Positions 11,328-22,060 of a DNA stretch of 64,000 nucleotides are shown here, one piece after another. A model generated the notes under the pieces. That model was not told where the DNA came from. It worked only from the letters and a program-made list of their open reading frames with translations, and made no database searches. This DNA is from Skeletonema tropicum (taxonomy: Eukaryota; Bacillariophyta; Thalassiosirophyceae; Thalassiosirales; Thalassiosiraceae), in contig CM074139.1 in assembly GCA_037178625.1 (NCBI GenBank), forward strand, positions 992,001-1,056,000. Reading direction: 5' to 3'. How positions within the stretch are numbered: the stretch's first letter is position 1; each line of letters starts with the position of its first letter. A program made the translations under genes and the position numbers.

Positions 11328-13094
11328 ATGAGTAGCACAACAAAGAAACCCAACATCATCATAATAATCGCCGATGACATGGGCTTTAGCGACATAAGCT
11401 GCTTCGGTAGCGAAATACAAACACCAAATATCGATGCATTAAGCGGTGATGATGATGATAATGATCCAAAATCAAAAACAAACGGTATGAGATTCACCCA
11501 ACTTTACAACTGTGCTAGATGTTGTCCAAGTCGCGCCTCGATACTAACAGGAATGTACCCACATCAAGCTGGCATTGGGCATATGGTATATGATGCTGGT
11601 GTGGGACCGGAGTATCAGGGCTATTTGAGACAAGATGTGCCTACGATTGCAGAACTGTTAAAGAAGACGTACTACACAACACAACAAGACGGCGATGATG
11701 ATAATGATGATGATACACAACATCATGATAATGGAGGAGGATATGCAACTTATATGGTTGGCAAATGGCACGTGGGAGGAGAGTATCCGCCGGATGCTAC
11801 TCATGATTGGATACAAAGTACCATGGGAGATGAGACACATCCAATACCTACTCAACGTGGATTTGATGAATTCTATGGAACTCTTGGTGGTGGTGGAAGT
11901 TACTTCCAACCACCATCACTTGTACGAGATGATGAGGTGATTAGGGAAGTAATGCCTGAAGATTTTTACTACACTGATGCTATCAATGACGAAGCATGTA
12001 GAATGATCGAGAGTAAATCGAAAAGTGATAATAATGAGCAACCCTTCTTCATGTATGTGGCTCACACAGCTCCTCACTGGCCATTGCATGCGCCAAAGAA
12101 GGCAATAGACAAACATCGAGGTAAATACAGGAACGGTTGGGATGACCTCCGGCAGAAACGCCATGCTAGATTAGTAGAACAAAATCTAATCCCATCAACA
12201 TGGGAATGCTCCCCTCGTGACGTGCATTGTGCTGCATGGGAGGAGAAGGATGACAAAACCAAAGAGTGGGAAGACGCAAGAATGGCAACGTATGCAGCAC
12301 AAATCGAGATTATGGATCAAGGCATTGGAAGAATTGTAGACTCACTGCGTAAAGCTGATATGTATGATAATACTGTAATCTTCTTCCTATCTGATAACGG
12401 AGGTTGTGCTGAGTATCTGAAGGAGAATGGAGAGGAGGGGAACTGGCCAGAGTTTTACGGCGGATTGACAAGAGATGGGGAGAAGATTGAGGTTGGGAAT
12501 TTGCATCACTTGGAACCAGGCGATGAAGGCACTTTTATGAGCTACGATTTACCTTGGGCAAATGCATCTAACACACCGTTTAGATTATTCAAATCGTGGG
12601 TTCATGAGGGTGGGATAGCAACACCATTCGTAGTTCACTGGCCAGAAGCTTTGTCCGGGCAAAATAAAGATTACGAGAGGATATGTCATTCTCCATGGAT
12701 CATGATGGATATTGTAGCAACATGCTGTGAGATCGGAGGTATTCCGATACCGTCACATCTAGAAGGCGAAAGCTTTCTCTCTCTGCTGAGGGGCGAGAGA
12801 AGATGCAGACAGAGACCAATATTTTGGGAGCACCAAGGTAATTGCGCAGTTAGAGATGGCAAGTGGAAACTTGTATATGGAAGATGCGAGGAAGGTGATG
12901 ATGAATGGGAGCTTTACGATATGGAAAATGATCGAACCGAACTCAACAACTTGGCATCCAAACACAAGGATCGAGTACATCAAATGTTTCAGATGTGGAA
13001 AGAATGGGCAGATCGCGTAGGAGTCAAGTCGTGGCCGCTACACCCTATCCCTGAGGGCGAGAAGGATTGGTCCAATCTTCCTTGGCTGTGGTGA
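11328..13094 (+). CDS. Sulfatase (arylsulfatase-type)
   Basis: 588 residues from the ATG at 11328; the frame is open another 41 codons upstream but without ATG, and that part overlaps the end of the transposon copy. Sulfatases hydrolyse sulfate esters with a formylglycine made from Cys or Ser. Metal-binding start IIIIIADDMGFSD, then CARCCPSRASILTGM, in which Cys65 is the predicted formylglycine (C-x-P-S-R), MVGKWHVGG with the catalytic Lys and His, HTAPHWPLHAPK, and FFLSDNGG. The C-terminal part (KWKLVYGR, WELYDMENDRTELNNLA) is also typical. The length matches type I sulfatases. No signal peptide is seen, which is unusual since many eukaryotic members are secretory; a missing 5' exon is possible. 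The substrate (sulfated polysaccharide, lipid or small molecule) is unknown. No introns. Confidence 0.9.
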   Translation: MSSTTKKPNIIIIIADDMGFSDISCFGSEIQTPNIDALSGDDDDNDPKSKTNGMRFTQLYNCARCCPSRASILTGMYPHQAGIGHMVYDAGVGPEYQGYLRQDVPTIAELLKKTYYTTQQDGDDDNDDDTQHHDNGGGYATYMVGKWHVGGEYPPDATHDWIQSTMGDETHPIPTQRGFDEFYGTLGGGGSYFQPPSLVRDDEVIREVMPEDFYYTDAINDEACRMIESKSKSDNNEQPFFMYVAHTAPHWPLHAPKKAIDKHRGKYRNGWDDLRQKRHARLVEQNLIPSTWECSPRDVHCAAWEEKDDKTKEWEDARMATYAAQIEIMDQGIGRIVDSLRKADMYDNTVIFFLSDNGGCAEYLKENGEEGNWPEFYGGLTRDGEKIEVGNLHHLEPGDEGTFMSYDLPWANASNTPFRLFKSWVHEGGIATPFVVHWPEALSGQNKDYERICHSPWIMMDIVATCCEIGGIPIPSHLEGESFLSLLRGERRCRQRPIFWEHQGNCAVRDGKWKLVYGRCEEGDDEWELYDMENDRTELNNLASKHKDRVHQMFQMWKEWADRVGVKSWPLHPIPEGEKDWSNLPWLW

Positions 13095-13715
13095 AGGTGC
13101 GTCAACAATCATGCTCAATTCATTTATGAAGCTTCCAACAGCTGCAGCAGAGGCATCCATAAGGTAGTGCATAAGCAAACACTAAACTACAGACATCTTT
13201 ATCAGGAGGCTGTGTCACAAGCATATCTTGATCTTGAGAGTAGAGTATTGTAGCACCGATCCAAATAAAGCCAGCCAAACGAACAAATCGAATCGCTCGA
13301 ACTGTACCCCTGCAGGACTTCGCTTAGGCTACGTAGCTCCATAGTAATGAAAGAAAGGGATAATGGATTATGGTACCTCATGAAAAGAAGTTGGGGGTTG
13401 GTTGGGGGATACCTTCAGATCTCCCCATCCGATCCCAGATAGATCCCACAACCCAACACCAGCCCAACCAGGCTAGGGCACATAAAAGAATAGCCCAACA
13501 CCCAACAACTTGCTACTTAACACTTTCCTCATCGATACCCCTACCTCAAAACCCACGTGCGTAGCAAATAAATCTAAAGAGAACCACAACCCACGATTAC
13601 AACCCACAACCTACCCACAACACACAACACGCCCAACCGTCATTTTTTACCATGAACCATGACATTGTCATGCGTTGACAGAACCCTAAGTACACGAACA
13701 CTTGTAGAATAAACC
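13095..13715. other. Intergenic stretch
   Basis: 620 bases without a supported gene. The centre is rich in CCCAAC-type repeats (13440-13640). It contains a 17-base match to the hAT terminal repeat found at 27788 (see separate entry). Nothing else recognised. Confidence 0.5.
13475..13491 (+). repeat. Solo match to a hAT terminal inverted repeat
   Basis: AGGGCACATAAAAGAAT is identical to bases 2-18 of the 31-base terminal repeat of the hAT-like element at 27788-29976. The following bases (AGCCC) also resemble it. No partner end was found nearby, so this is either the relic of an older insertion or the edge of a deleted copy. Confidence 0.55.
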
Positions 13716-16700
13716 ATGAATAGAAAAAGTCCATCATGGCGGATAGACGAGCTGTCTCGTCGTATTTTAGAAGCTGCAAAATGGCCATCTGCAGTTTCGA
13801 CCGAGACACAAAATCCCACACCACATTTAGATGAGTTAGAACGAGCTTTGGAAATCCATCTGTCCCCACTTGCACTGCCGAACAATACAAATGAGGGTGG
13901 CAGTAATGTGAAGACATGTACTGCACCGAATGGCAATGAGAGTAAAGGTGAGGTGTGGACATGGACGCCGCAGACACAAAATATTGAAAATTCCTATGTC
14001 AAATCTTCATCGCAACAATATGATAACTTCGCAGCTGCATCAGATGGAACGACGCTGGAAGAAATGGCTCCATTTTCTCCTGAATTCTATCGTGCCATCG
14101 GGGAGCTGGCAAGGGAGGCATTTCAGCCTGGATCCGTCAAAAATTTGCACTTGGATGAGAAGAGCAATTTATCAGCTACGACTTCAACAACTACTAATAA
14201 TGAAACAAGGAAAGGAGGCGGAAGCAATCGTGATGCAACCAACAAAACAGCTCTTCTCTCTTTGGAACAGTATTCTCTCCCTCGAATGCACGATGCTTTT
14301 CGGATAACTCGAATTCTTCTATCGATGCAAGAGTTACATGTTGGATCGAATGAGGAGGATGACTTCATTACCAACTTGTTGCATTATTGTGAAGGTATGC
14401 ATATTTCGAAGACAAAGGAGAAGCGCTCTGATGTCACAAGCAGCAGCAGCAGCAGTAATAGCAACCACCAAACAGTAAAACACAACACAGGCAAACGAAT
14501 CCCAATCCTCTCGGCACTGTTTCACCACTGGTCACGATTGCCTCAATTAGAGAATGGAATTCACCAATTATCACGTAGATACAATGCATTATTACCTATG
14601 GCTGCAGACGAGTTCTGGGAATTATACGCAGCTTCTTCTTCCAGTGACTGCTCCGGCTCCACTGGAGGGGCTGCATCATTTTTAGGTGCGAGGGCACTCA
14701 GGATTGAATCTTTCAAGAAGAGACTAGAAGAGGAGTTACAGTGTCATGTTCATGGCGGCGGCGGCGGTAGTAGTGATGACAACAGAGGAAAGTTGAGCCA
14801 ATGCTCTTCAGAAGAAGGAGGACTGGTTGCTCTTTTGGCTGCACTGTATGAATCATCGGATGCAACATTACGTGGGAAATGTAGAAGATGGATAGGTCAG
14901 TGGCTACGCTCATTTGCTTTGGGGAGTGGGAGCTCTCTATCACATTCGGCAATAAGAGGTATTGGTGGCAGCAATGTCGACGGAGATGATAGTTTGGGCC
15001 CATCGTTTCTTTCGTTTTGTCCATTGATTCTGTCTTCTTCTTTTGGCATTATGAATTCCAGCAACACAGGTACTGCTCCTGCTGCTATTGGGCCCATCTC
15101 GATAACTCACGCTGGTGGCTCAGGATTACCTCAAAACCATCTTGGGATGCAGAATACATCTGGATGCGGGGTAGAAGCATTATTACATGTATTGCTTCGA
15201 ATAATTTCTGGATTTGTTTACCTTCCAGCAACCGCGAGTTCAAGGGGTAGTGGGACGCGGTCAAAAATACTAAGGGCTTCACATGAAAGCTTACTATTTG
15301 ATTGTCTGATTCCGCTTCATCGCCCATCTGGAATGATTCTTTGGCGTGATCAAACTCCTTTGATTGGTCTTTACCACGAGGTTTTGGTAAAATGTATAGG
15401 CGCCCTCGTAAGTGCAGATAGGACTCTAATCGGCCCGGTGGTAGGGGCATTGCTGCATCCAGACATTTGGCCCACAGAAGGTTCCAAAGCATCGGGTGGG
15501 GGGAGTGGAGCGAATACACCTAAGCTCATTCTGTTACTGCACGAGGTAGACACACTCATTGGTTTACTTCTTAAAAAGGATGATCCTGAAGATCAGGTTG
15601 AGAGTAATTTATCTTCATTCGATGCACATTTCCCTCCTTTGGTGTCAAGATTATGTCTGTGCATATCATCTGACAACTCAAGAATATCTGAACAATCACT
15701 TCAAATGTTTCGCAACAATACCTTCTCTGTAATGGTGAGACGACGGTTAAAAGAAGTGGGGCCACAATTTATTCGCGCCTTGTGCCGTTGCTCCACAAAT
15801 GGAGAGGGATTTGAGGTTTCGTGGAACCCAACAGTTAGGAAGATGACTTATTTGGTTTTGTCCCAACTGGAAGGGTACTGCAATGATCTTGATTCAAATG
15901 ATAAAGAGCCTAATTTTTTTTCTGTTGTTTGTGACGAAGCCGTCTCTGGGACGACACCCGCTCCCGATGAAACGCACTTGGATAAGAAAGGAAGTTTACG
16001 TGGTACAGGTACAGCGAGATTAGGCTCCCGACCAAGTGGTGGACTCGCCTCTCCTTTGGGCACCGACATGACGTCTCTCCGTGGAGCAATGGGGAATTGG
16101 AGACCACCACCGAAAACGAAACAAGGGTTCTTCCAAGTGGGCGCAAAGACCCAGCCTCCATCAACTATTACAGGAGTTGCTCCGTGGGCTAATGGGAGTG
16201 GGAGCCAAAATGGTGCAGGAAAATTTGCTTCGAAGAAACAGCCACCTCTCGCAGTAACTGGCGTTGCTCCGTGGGCTACGAAGAATGAGGGATACAACAA
16301 CAACAACAACAAAACACCTCTCCCTGTTGGCTCATTTGCAACGTCACTACCGAGGCCGCCAGCTAAGAAACATATAAGCAGTTCCCAAGGGAAACCTATC
16401 TCCCCAGCTGCCGACGGGAGCGTTGAAGTATGTCTACCACAGCTAAAAGAGAAGAAGTCTTCGTTAGAGTGTGTTCGATCGTATATGGCTCAATTAAAGC
16501 CAGCTGGAGATGTAGAGAGCTCTGCCGACGGTGTTAGTGCTTGGGCAAAAGCTCAGATGGAAGAATCACCAGTTTTATTGCCTACACTTAAATTTCATGA
16601 CTTGGTGTTTGGTCAAGGTTAGTCCATACGCTCATTGATACTTTATTGACCTTTCATACGAGAACATTGCTTAACCATTGTTTGCACTGCTGACGACGCT

Positions 16701-17904
16701 TGGTCTGTCTTCGCTAGAGCTTGGAACCGGTGCTTTCAGTACAGTCAAGTATGCTCGTCAAATTATGAAAGATAGAACTCGATCACATTGGCCAGAATTC
16801 GCTGTGAAGATTGTGTCGACGCAAAAGATTGAAGCTCTGGGCTACGAGCAGTCAATTAATCGAGAGATCGCAATATTGAGAACAATTTCACATCCAGGCA
16901 TATCGCGTTTGATATCATCGTTTCGATTTCTTGATGGAGCTTACTTAGTTTTGGAGTATGCGTCGGGTGGTGATTTGCATACATTACTTCGAAAGAATGG
17001 CTCTCTAGATCATGAATCGACCAAGTTTGTCATCGGGTCTGTCGCAGCTGCCCTCTGGAGTATACACGAGCGTGGATTTGTTTTCGTTGACATCAAGCCA
17101 GAAAACATTCTGATCACTGAGTCAGGTCACATCAAACTTACAGACTTCGGTGGGTGTAGACCCGTAACACAAGAGGCACAACAATTGGTCAAAGAAAGCA
17201 GTAAAAATTTACTTCAAGAGCTTAGAGATGGGGACTGGAAGAAGGCTACTACTCGCAAGCAAACAGAGAAGTACGAGAGTATCGAGGATGTCAACACGAA
17301 CATCGACGGAGAAGATATTAGAATCGAAGGAACAACGGCATATCTCCCTCCCGAAGTTGTGATAGGTGGGTTACCTACCTATGCAGCGGATATATGGGCC
17401 CTCGGTTGTGTTCTTTTTCAATGCCTCTCTGGTAGACCACCCATTCTAGAGGACACAGATGATCAGACTGCTCAAAAAATCGTCTCATTTCACCTTGGTA
17501 ATGGTAGCAGTAATGTATTCGCGGGATGCGACGAGACAGCTTTCAATGACAGTGCCAAAACTTTGATACGACAAATGCTTCACAGGGAGGTACCTGCTAG
17601 ACCAGATATTTTCGAGGTATCCCAGAGTGCTTTCTTTGATGGCGTCGACATCTTTAATTTACACAAGAAGGCTGCTCACCCTTTGGATGTTGGTTCGATA
17701 GCCCCTGTGAGCGATGCGAAATGGGCGAGACGACAGTTCAGCTCTATTTGGGCCCCTCAGCCTCATGTCTATGACATTGGGGGAACTTCTACAACAGCAG
17801 AATCAATGAGGAATTCGCGCGGTAGTGCAATTTTGGAAGGAGGGGAAAGAGATGAAACTTTTGCGTCAACACAAAAAGCAATTCTAACAAAGATTAGCGA
17901 ATGA
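13716..17904 (+). CDS. PP2A B56-like domain fused to Ser/Thr protein kinase
   Basis: Two exons, 13716-16617 and 16718-17904, with a 100-base intron (GTTAGT...CTAG). The junction reads FGQ|ELGTGAFSTVK and restores the kinase glycine loop exactly, so both parts are one 1,362-residue protein. Residues ~369-720 resemble the B56 (PPP2R5) regulatory subunit of PP2A: SGCGVEALLHVLLRIISGF, LLFDCLIPLHRP, HEVLVKCIGALVSADRTLIG, PKLILLLHEVDTLIG, and HFPPLVSRLCLCISSDNSR. Gly/Ser inserts break it up. Residues ~760-950 are low-complexity with GVAPWA twice. The kinase (~964-1300) has AVKI, the helix-C Glu, VDIKPEN, DFGG and PPE, looks AGC/PDK1-like, carries a long activation-segment insert, and lacks the Arg of HRD. 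It ends WARRQFSSIWAPQP. Inference: it may tether PP2A and a kinase to one substrate. The B56 call is from motif recognition and is weaker than the kinase call. Confidence 0.8.
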
Positions 17905-18578
17905 TGCACCCTTAAAGGGCAAAATTTGATAAATACACTTCATCATCATCAAACCCAAGTTATCATTCATTTTATCCCAGGAACAAAATCTGTTTCCATT
18001 GCAACATTGCGTGGTCTATATAGCTCTAACATATTTTTCCCTTCATAATGTACGGATACACAACCGAGAGAGAGGTGTTATCCCTGTATCGTCTGTTCTT
18101 TTCAGACGTACTTTAAAATTTCTGTTATATTATTGTTCCCCAAAAGAACACAACATCACATAAGTACATACATGTCGTCCAAAATGTTTGTCTAAATGAC
18201 TTTTGAATACCGCCTAGAGTATTTGTAAATAAGCTCATTACCTGATTAACCCCTGGTAAAACCCTGCCGCTGAAGCGCGCGCATGCATGCAACCCACCAC
18301 CCTACATGTATAGGATCTTCAGACACCTGTCTGAGTAGGACTCAGCACACGTGCAGAGTCCCTCTGAATGAAGAGGACTCCCATGTGTGACGGAAGATCC
18401 TATGGGTGGCAAAGAAATTATGGAGGTGGTTTTTGTATTGGGACTCCGTGGATGTGAACCCTCCTGGGAAATTTTATTAGGTGATTTGTCTCTGAGATTT
18501 TTTTTGCTTTTTGTTAGGGTTAACCCTAATTTTTTTGGCTGCCGAAAACCAATCCTAACCCAACCCTCCCTGCTATGG
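17905..18578. other. Intergenic stretch
   Basis: About 670 bases without a supported gene. Contains the palindrome TTAGGGTTAACCCTAA at 18514-18529 and a T-rich tract before it. Nothing else recognised. Confidence 0.5.
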
Positions 18579-18580
18579 TA

Positions 18581-19097
18581 CTGGCGGGAAGAAACTGTCA
18601 CCGTCACCACGGTGACAGCTCACAAATTTCACGCACAAAACACTAACAAAATTGTGATAGTCTAAATATGGCAATGCTACTCGACGAAAATACATAGAGC
18701 AGTCTAAAAGTAGCATCCCAAACAGTATATCTACATTATCTGATGCAGAAGAGACTATAATTCGTCGAGATAGAGCACCTACCGACGAATTTGGGACCAA
18801 TAACTGCTATTTCGAGCTAGAATGACGCATGCCTACGGCAGATCTGCATGCCTGTACTGCTGCTGCTATGTGAGTATACTTCATATAACGTTGACCATTT
18901 GTTCTATCGAAAGCTAATAGTCTGTAATATCGTATTATGGTCGACTATTTGTGTTAGGGGTCGACATGGAGGCACAGAACCTCCATGTAAGGGTGCAGAA
19001 CTCGTGTTTTTTGTGTTTTGTTAGTGTTTTGTTAGTGTTTTGTGTGGAGTTTCAGTGACGGTGACAATTTTTTCCAGTGAAAATTTTTTCCCGCCAG
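18581..19097 (+). mobile_element. MITE copy A, TA-flanked, CTGGCGGGAA termini
   Basis: 517 bases bounded by inverted termini CTGGCGGGAA (18581) and TTCCCGCCAG (ending 19097). TA stands on each side (18579-18580 and 19098-19099), as expected for a Tc1/mariner-type target. Beyond the first ten bases, the two ends share the pattern TGTCAC-GTCAC...CACTAAC. No protein is encoded. An inverted near-copy lies at 19833-20337. Confidence 0.8.
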
Positions 19098-19832
19098 TAA
19101 CCTGTAAAATCCAGCCCTACGGCGCCTTTGGCATCATGAAAAACAATTACCTACTACACCATAATAACACATAACACCCTAATAGACCCTCCCGAGCACA
19201 CTACAGGTCTCGGTTAACTCTGCTCAGCACCAGGGAAGGCAGGAAAGTTTGGGATGATAGGAGGGGTAGAAATGTTGGTAGTATCTATGATTATGTACTT
19301 TAGTGTATGTAGGGTGCTGAGACTTCGAGTTAACCTCTAAGGTCTCGACTCTCGACCGTCAAAACGGGTCCTCTGAGACGACAAAAAACAAAAAAATAAA
19401 AATAACACGGCGGCCGCTACGGTAATCACGCCGCTGCCGAAATAGACCAACTTAATCATCGACCTAAGGCCGGCCGATCGATGGCTGAACGTTACTATGG
19501 ATTACTATGATCATGTTATCGTGCTTGGATGCAGAAGAAACAGTCATTGGGGTGTTCAACAACCCCTGTTCGGCGGCCGGCGAGCGCCGAACATCGCCGT
19601 TATAAATCGTCACCATTCTGCCTTCCCTCGGTGGATTTGGCAGCGGCGAGGACTTCAACACCAACATAATAATCTAAGTAAGTTCTGTCAAGAGTAAAAC
19701 AAGCCTCATTTTGCAGGGTTCATTTTGTGTGATTTGTGACGGACCTGGACAGACCAAAATCTAAGAAAATGAGCTCTGTTGTGAAGTTGGAAACCTCCAA
19801 AAAAATTGGCCGATTTGGAGGCAACCTATATA
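19098..19832. other. Spacer between the two MITE copies
   Basis: About 735 bases without a gene. It contains an imperfect inverted repeat: GGTCTCGGTTAACTC near 19207 and GAGTTAACC...GGTCTC near 19330-19350, with GCTCAGCACC against GGTGCTGAG. Bases 19681-19725 (from GTTCTGTCAAGAG to CAGGGTTCATTTT) match the reverse complement of 22550-22600, so a diverged repeat sits on both sides of this gene-poor block. Confidence 0.5.
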
Positions 19833-20337
19833 CTGGCGGGAAAAAATTTTCACTGGAAAAAATTGTCACTGTCACTGAAACTCCACACAAAACACTAACA
19901 AAACACAAAAAACACGAGTTCTGCACCCTTACATGGAGGTTCTGTGCCTCCATGTCGACCCCTAACACAAATAGTCGACCATAATACGATAGTACAGACT
20001 ATTAGCTTTCCATAGAACCACTGGTCAACGTTATATGCAGTATACTCGCATAGCAGCAGCAGTACAAGCATGCAGATCTGCCGTAGGCATGCGTCATTCT
20101 AGCTCGAAATAGCAGTTATTGGTCACAAATTCGTCGGTAGGTGCTCTATCTCGACGAATCATAGTCTCTTCCGCATCAGATATTGTACATATACTGTTTG
20201 GGATGCTATCTTTCAACTGATCTATGAATTTTCGTCGGGCAACATGGCCATATTTAGACTATTACAATTTTGTTAGTGATTTGTGTGTGAAAATTGTGAG
20301 CTGTCACGACGCGACAGTGACAATTATTTCCCGCCAG
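19833..20337 (-). mobile_element. MITE copy B, inverted copy of MITE A
   Basis: 505 bases with the same CTGGCGGGAA termini and flanking TA (19831-19832 and 20338-20339). Reading the reverse strand gives a near-identical sequence to 18581-19097, including CTAACAAAATTGT, the TCTAAATATGGC stretch, and the segment with GACATGGAGGCACAGAACC. The pair, about 735 bases apart and inverted, could fold as a large hairpin if transcribed through. Confidence 0.8.
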
Positions 20338-20339
20338 TA

Positions 20340-21642
20340 GCAACGTTTTCAGGCTGTGGGGTGCAAGTCAGAAGATCACGGAGGGGTGTAAGTCAGGTCA
20401 CATGAGGTCACGAAAAGCGCAAGTCAGAATCACGGAGGAATAGTACATTGGCGATGGTCTCCACGCAATATTTGTCGCCAAGAGCGTGATATGACAGATC
20501 ACGGTACATTGTAAAAGCTGTCACAGGTGACGGTAGCAAAGACAATGATAGCACACAGGCAACTTGCTTTGTATCGGACGCTGCACTGCTATCCACTGCA
20601 AGTCAAAACCTATATATATTCTTAACAGCATGCTGAATTTGTCTCTGAAGTGGTGTGGATGGATTCGTCGTCTGGAAGCGTGAGGAGCACGGAGCGCACA
20701 TCATGTGATGAACGACATAATGATCGTCGCTCAACATCAATGAGAACATACACGGCGAACGACGTTGCCGTCTCTACCACCGAGAAAAGGCATAAGCAAT
20801 GAAGCATAGGTATTTATTGTATTCATCAATGGATGCGTCGAGACTGTTGTGTCTTGTGCATCCAACACACTTGTTGGATGTTCCGGAAGCGGGCACATCT
20901 CATAGCAAAATGCATCCACACGCAACAAGCAGCATCTTCTATGAACACCAACACCAACAATGTACGAGGTATATTTATGCTATTTGGAGTCTTGGTGGCG
21001 ACGGGGAAGGTTCAAGAGCGTAGTACATCGATGCATAATATTTGAGCGACGAAGGCAATACACATACTATTCAACTCTTGACGGGCAGCAGTGTACAACT
21101 CATTGAAGATGCAACAGCAAACAGAGTCTCCATTCGCGGCAATGGATTAGAGGATCATACAAGCCAATTGCAGGCGATGCTGATGAAATGTAACAAAGTT
21201 CAAGCCTTATTACAATAGTTTGAGTCCCTGTTGGATGCGAAATACTACGCAAACTCCTCTTTTATCGACTCTTGCTTTGGGTATTAAATCTAGTCATAGA
21301 CTCTAGTTGAATTAGATGATACTTCAGTCACCTATTCGAGAAGAATGGTGACGATTCGTCATTGCATTCTGTGATAGAATTGTTGCAGATGAGCTGCGAC
21401 CACGAACTTTCCTCCTCTTTTTCTCTCCTCTTTCTTGCCCCCAACTCAGGCGAAGCCCACAGCCTGAGAAAAATGCCGATTTGGAGGAGGTTTCGCCTTC
21501 AAACAGGGCTCACATTTCAGAACGAAGTACAGACGGGTCAAAAAGCGGGCCTATTTTTCGAGGTTGTCTGTACGTCATCGTTTGAGGTAAAATTTATCCA
21601 AAGACTCCCAGCTATCTAAATAATGAGAGGAGCTAAGTCGTT
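20340..21642. other. Gene-poor stretch with short coding-like relics
   Basis: No gene recognised. A 56-codon open frame (21048-21218) has unbiased, protein-like composition, and another lies at about 20632-20802. Both lack a start and match no family I know, so they may be relics of an element or old gene. Near 20350-20450 short motifs such as GCAAGTCAGA and ATCACGGAGG recur. Confidence 0.35.
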
Positions 21643-21668
21643 CGGTCGGTCGGTCGGTCGGTCGGTCG
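21643..21668. repeat. (TCGG)n microsatellite
   Basis: About six copies of TCGG in a row directly before the minisatellite tract. Confidence 0.9.
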
Positions 21669-21711
21669 TTCTGTCCGGGCCCTTTGGCGTGTCCTTTGGC
21701 CTTCACGGGCA

Positions 21712-22060
21712 TTTTCGATCGACTCTTTCTTTGATTGGCTTGATTTGACCCCTTGCCCCCCCCGTTTTTAGAATTTTCGATTGACTCTTTCTTTGATTGG
21801 CTTAGATTTGATTGTTCAGGGGGGGACACCCCCCCTTGCCCCCCCCGTTTTTAGAATTTTCGATTGACTCTTTCTTTGATTGGCTTAGATTTGATTGTTC
21901 AGGGGGGGACACCCCCCTTGCCCCCCCGTTTTTAGAATTTTCGATTGACTCTTTGATTGGCTTAGATTTGATTGTTCAGGGGGGACACCCCCCCTTGCCC
22001 CCCCGTTTTTAGAATTTTCGATTGACTCTTTCTTTGATTGGCTTAGATTTGATTGGGTCG
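21712..22060. repeat. ~80-base minisatellite with C-runs
   Basis: Units begin at ATTTTCGATT, near 21712, 21773, 21856, 21937 and 22014, so the period is 77-83 bases. Each unit has GACTCTTTCTTTGATTGGCT, a G-run, a CACC-C-run and CCCCCGTTTTTAGA. The first unit is shorter and diverged, and the fourth lacks eight bases. G- and C-runs on opposite strands of each unit could form quadruplex or slipped structures. Open frames across it are by-products of the repeat. Confidence 0.85.

Noticed and set aside
16621..16717. B56-like part and kinase as two separate genes
   Set aside because: The stop after FGQG is inside a GTTAGT donor, and splicing restores the kinase glycine loop exactly.
21812..22012. 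Open frames across the C-rich minisatellite
   Set aside because: Product of the repeat period; sequence is low complexity and has no domain.
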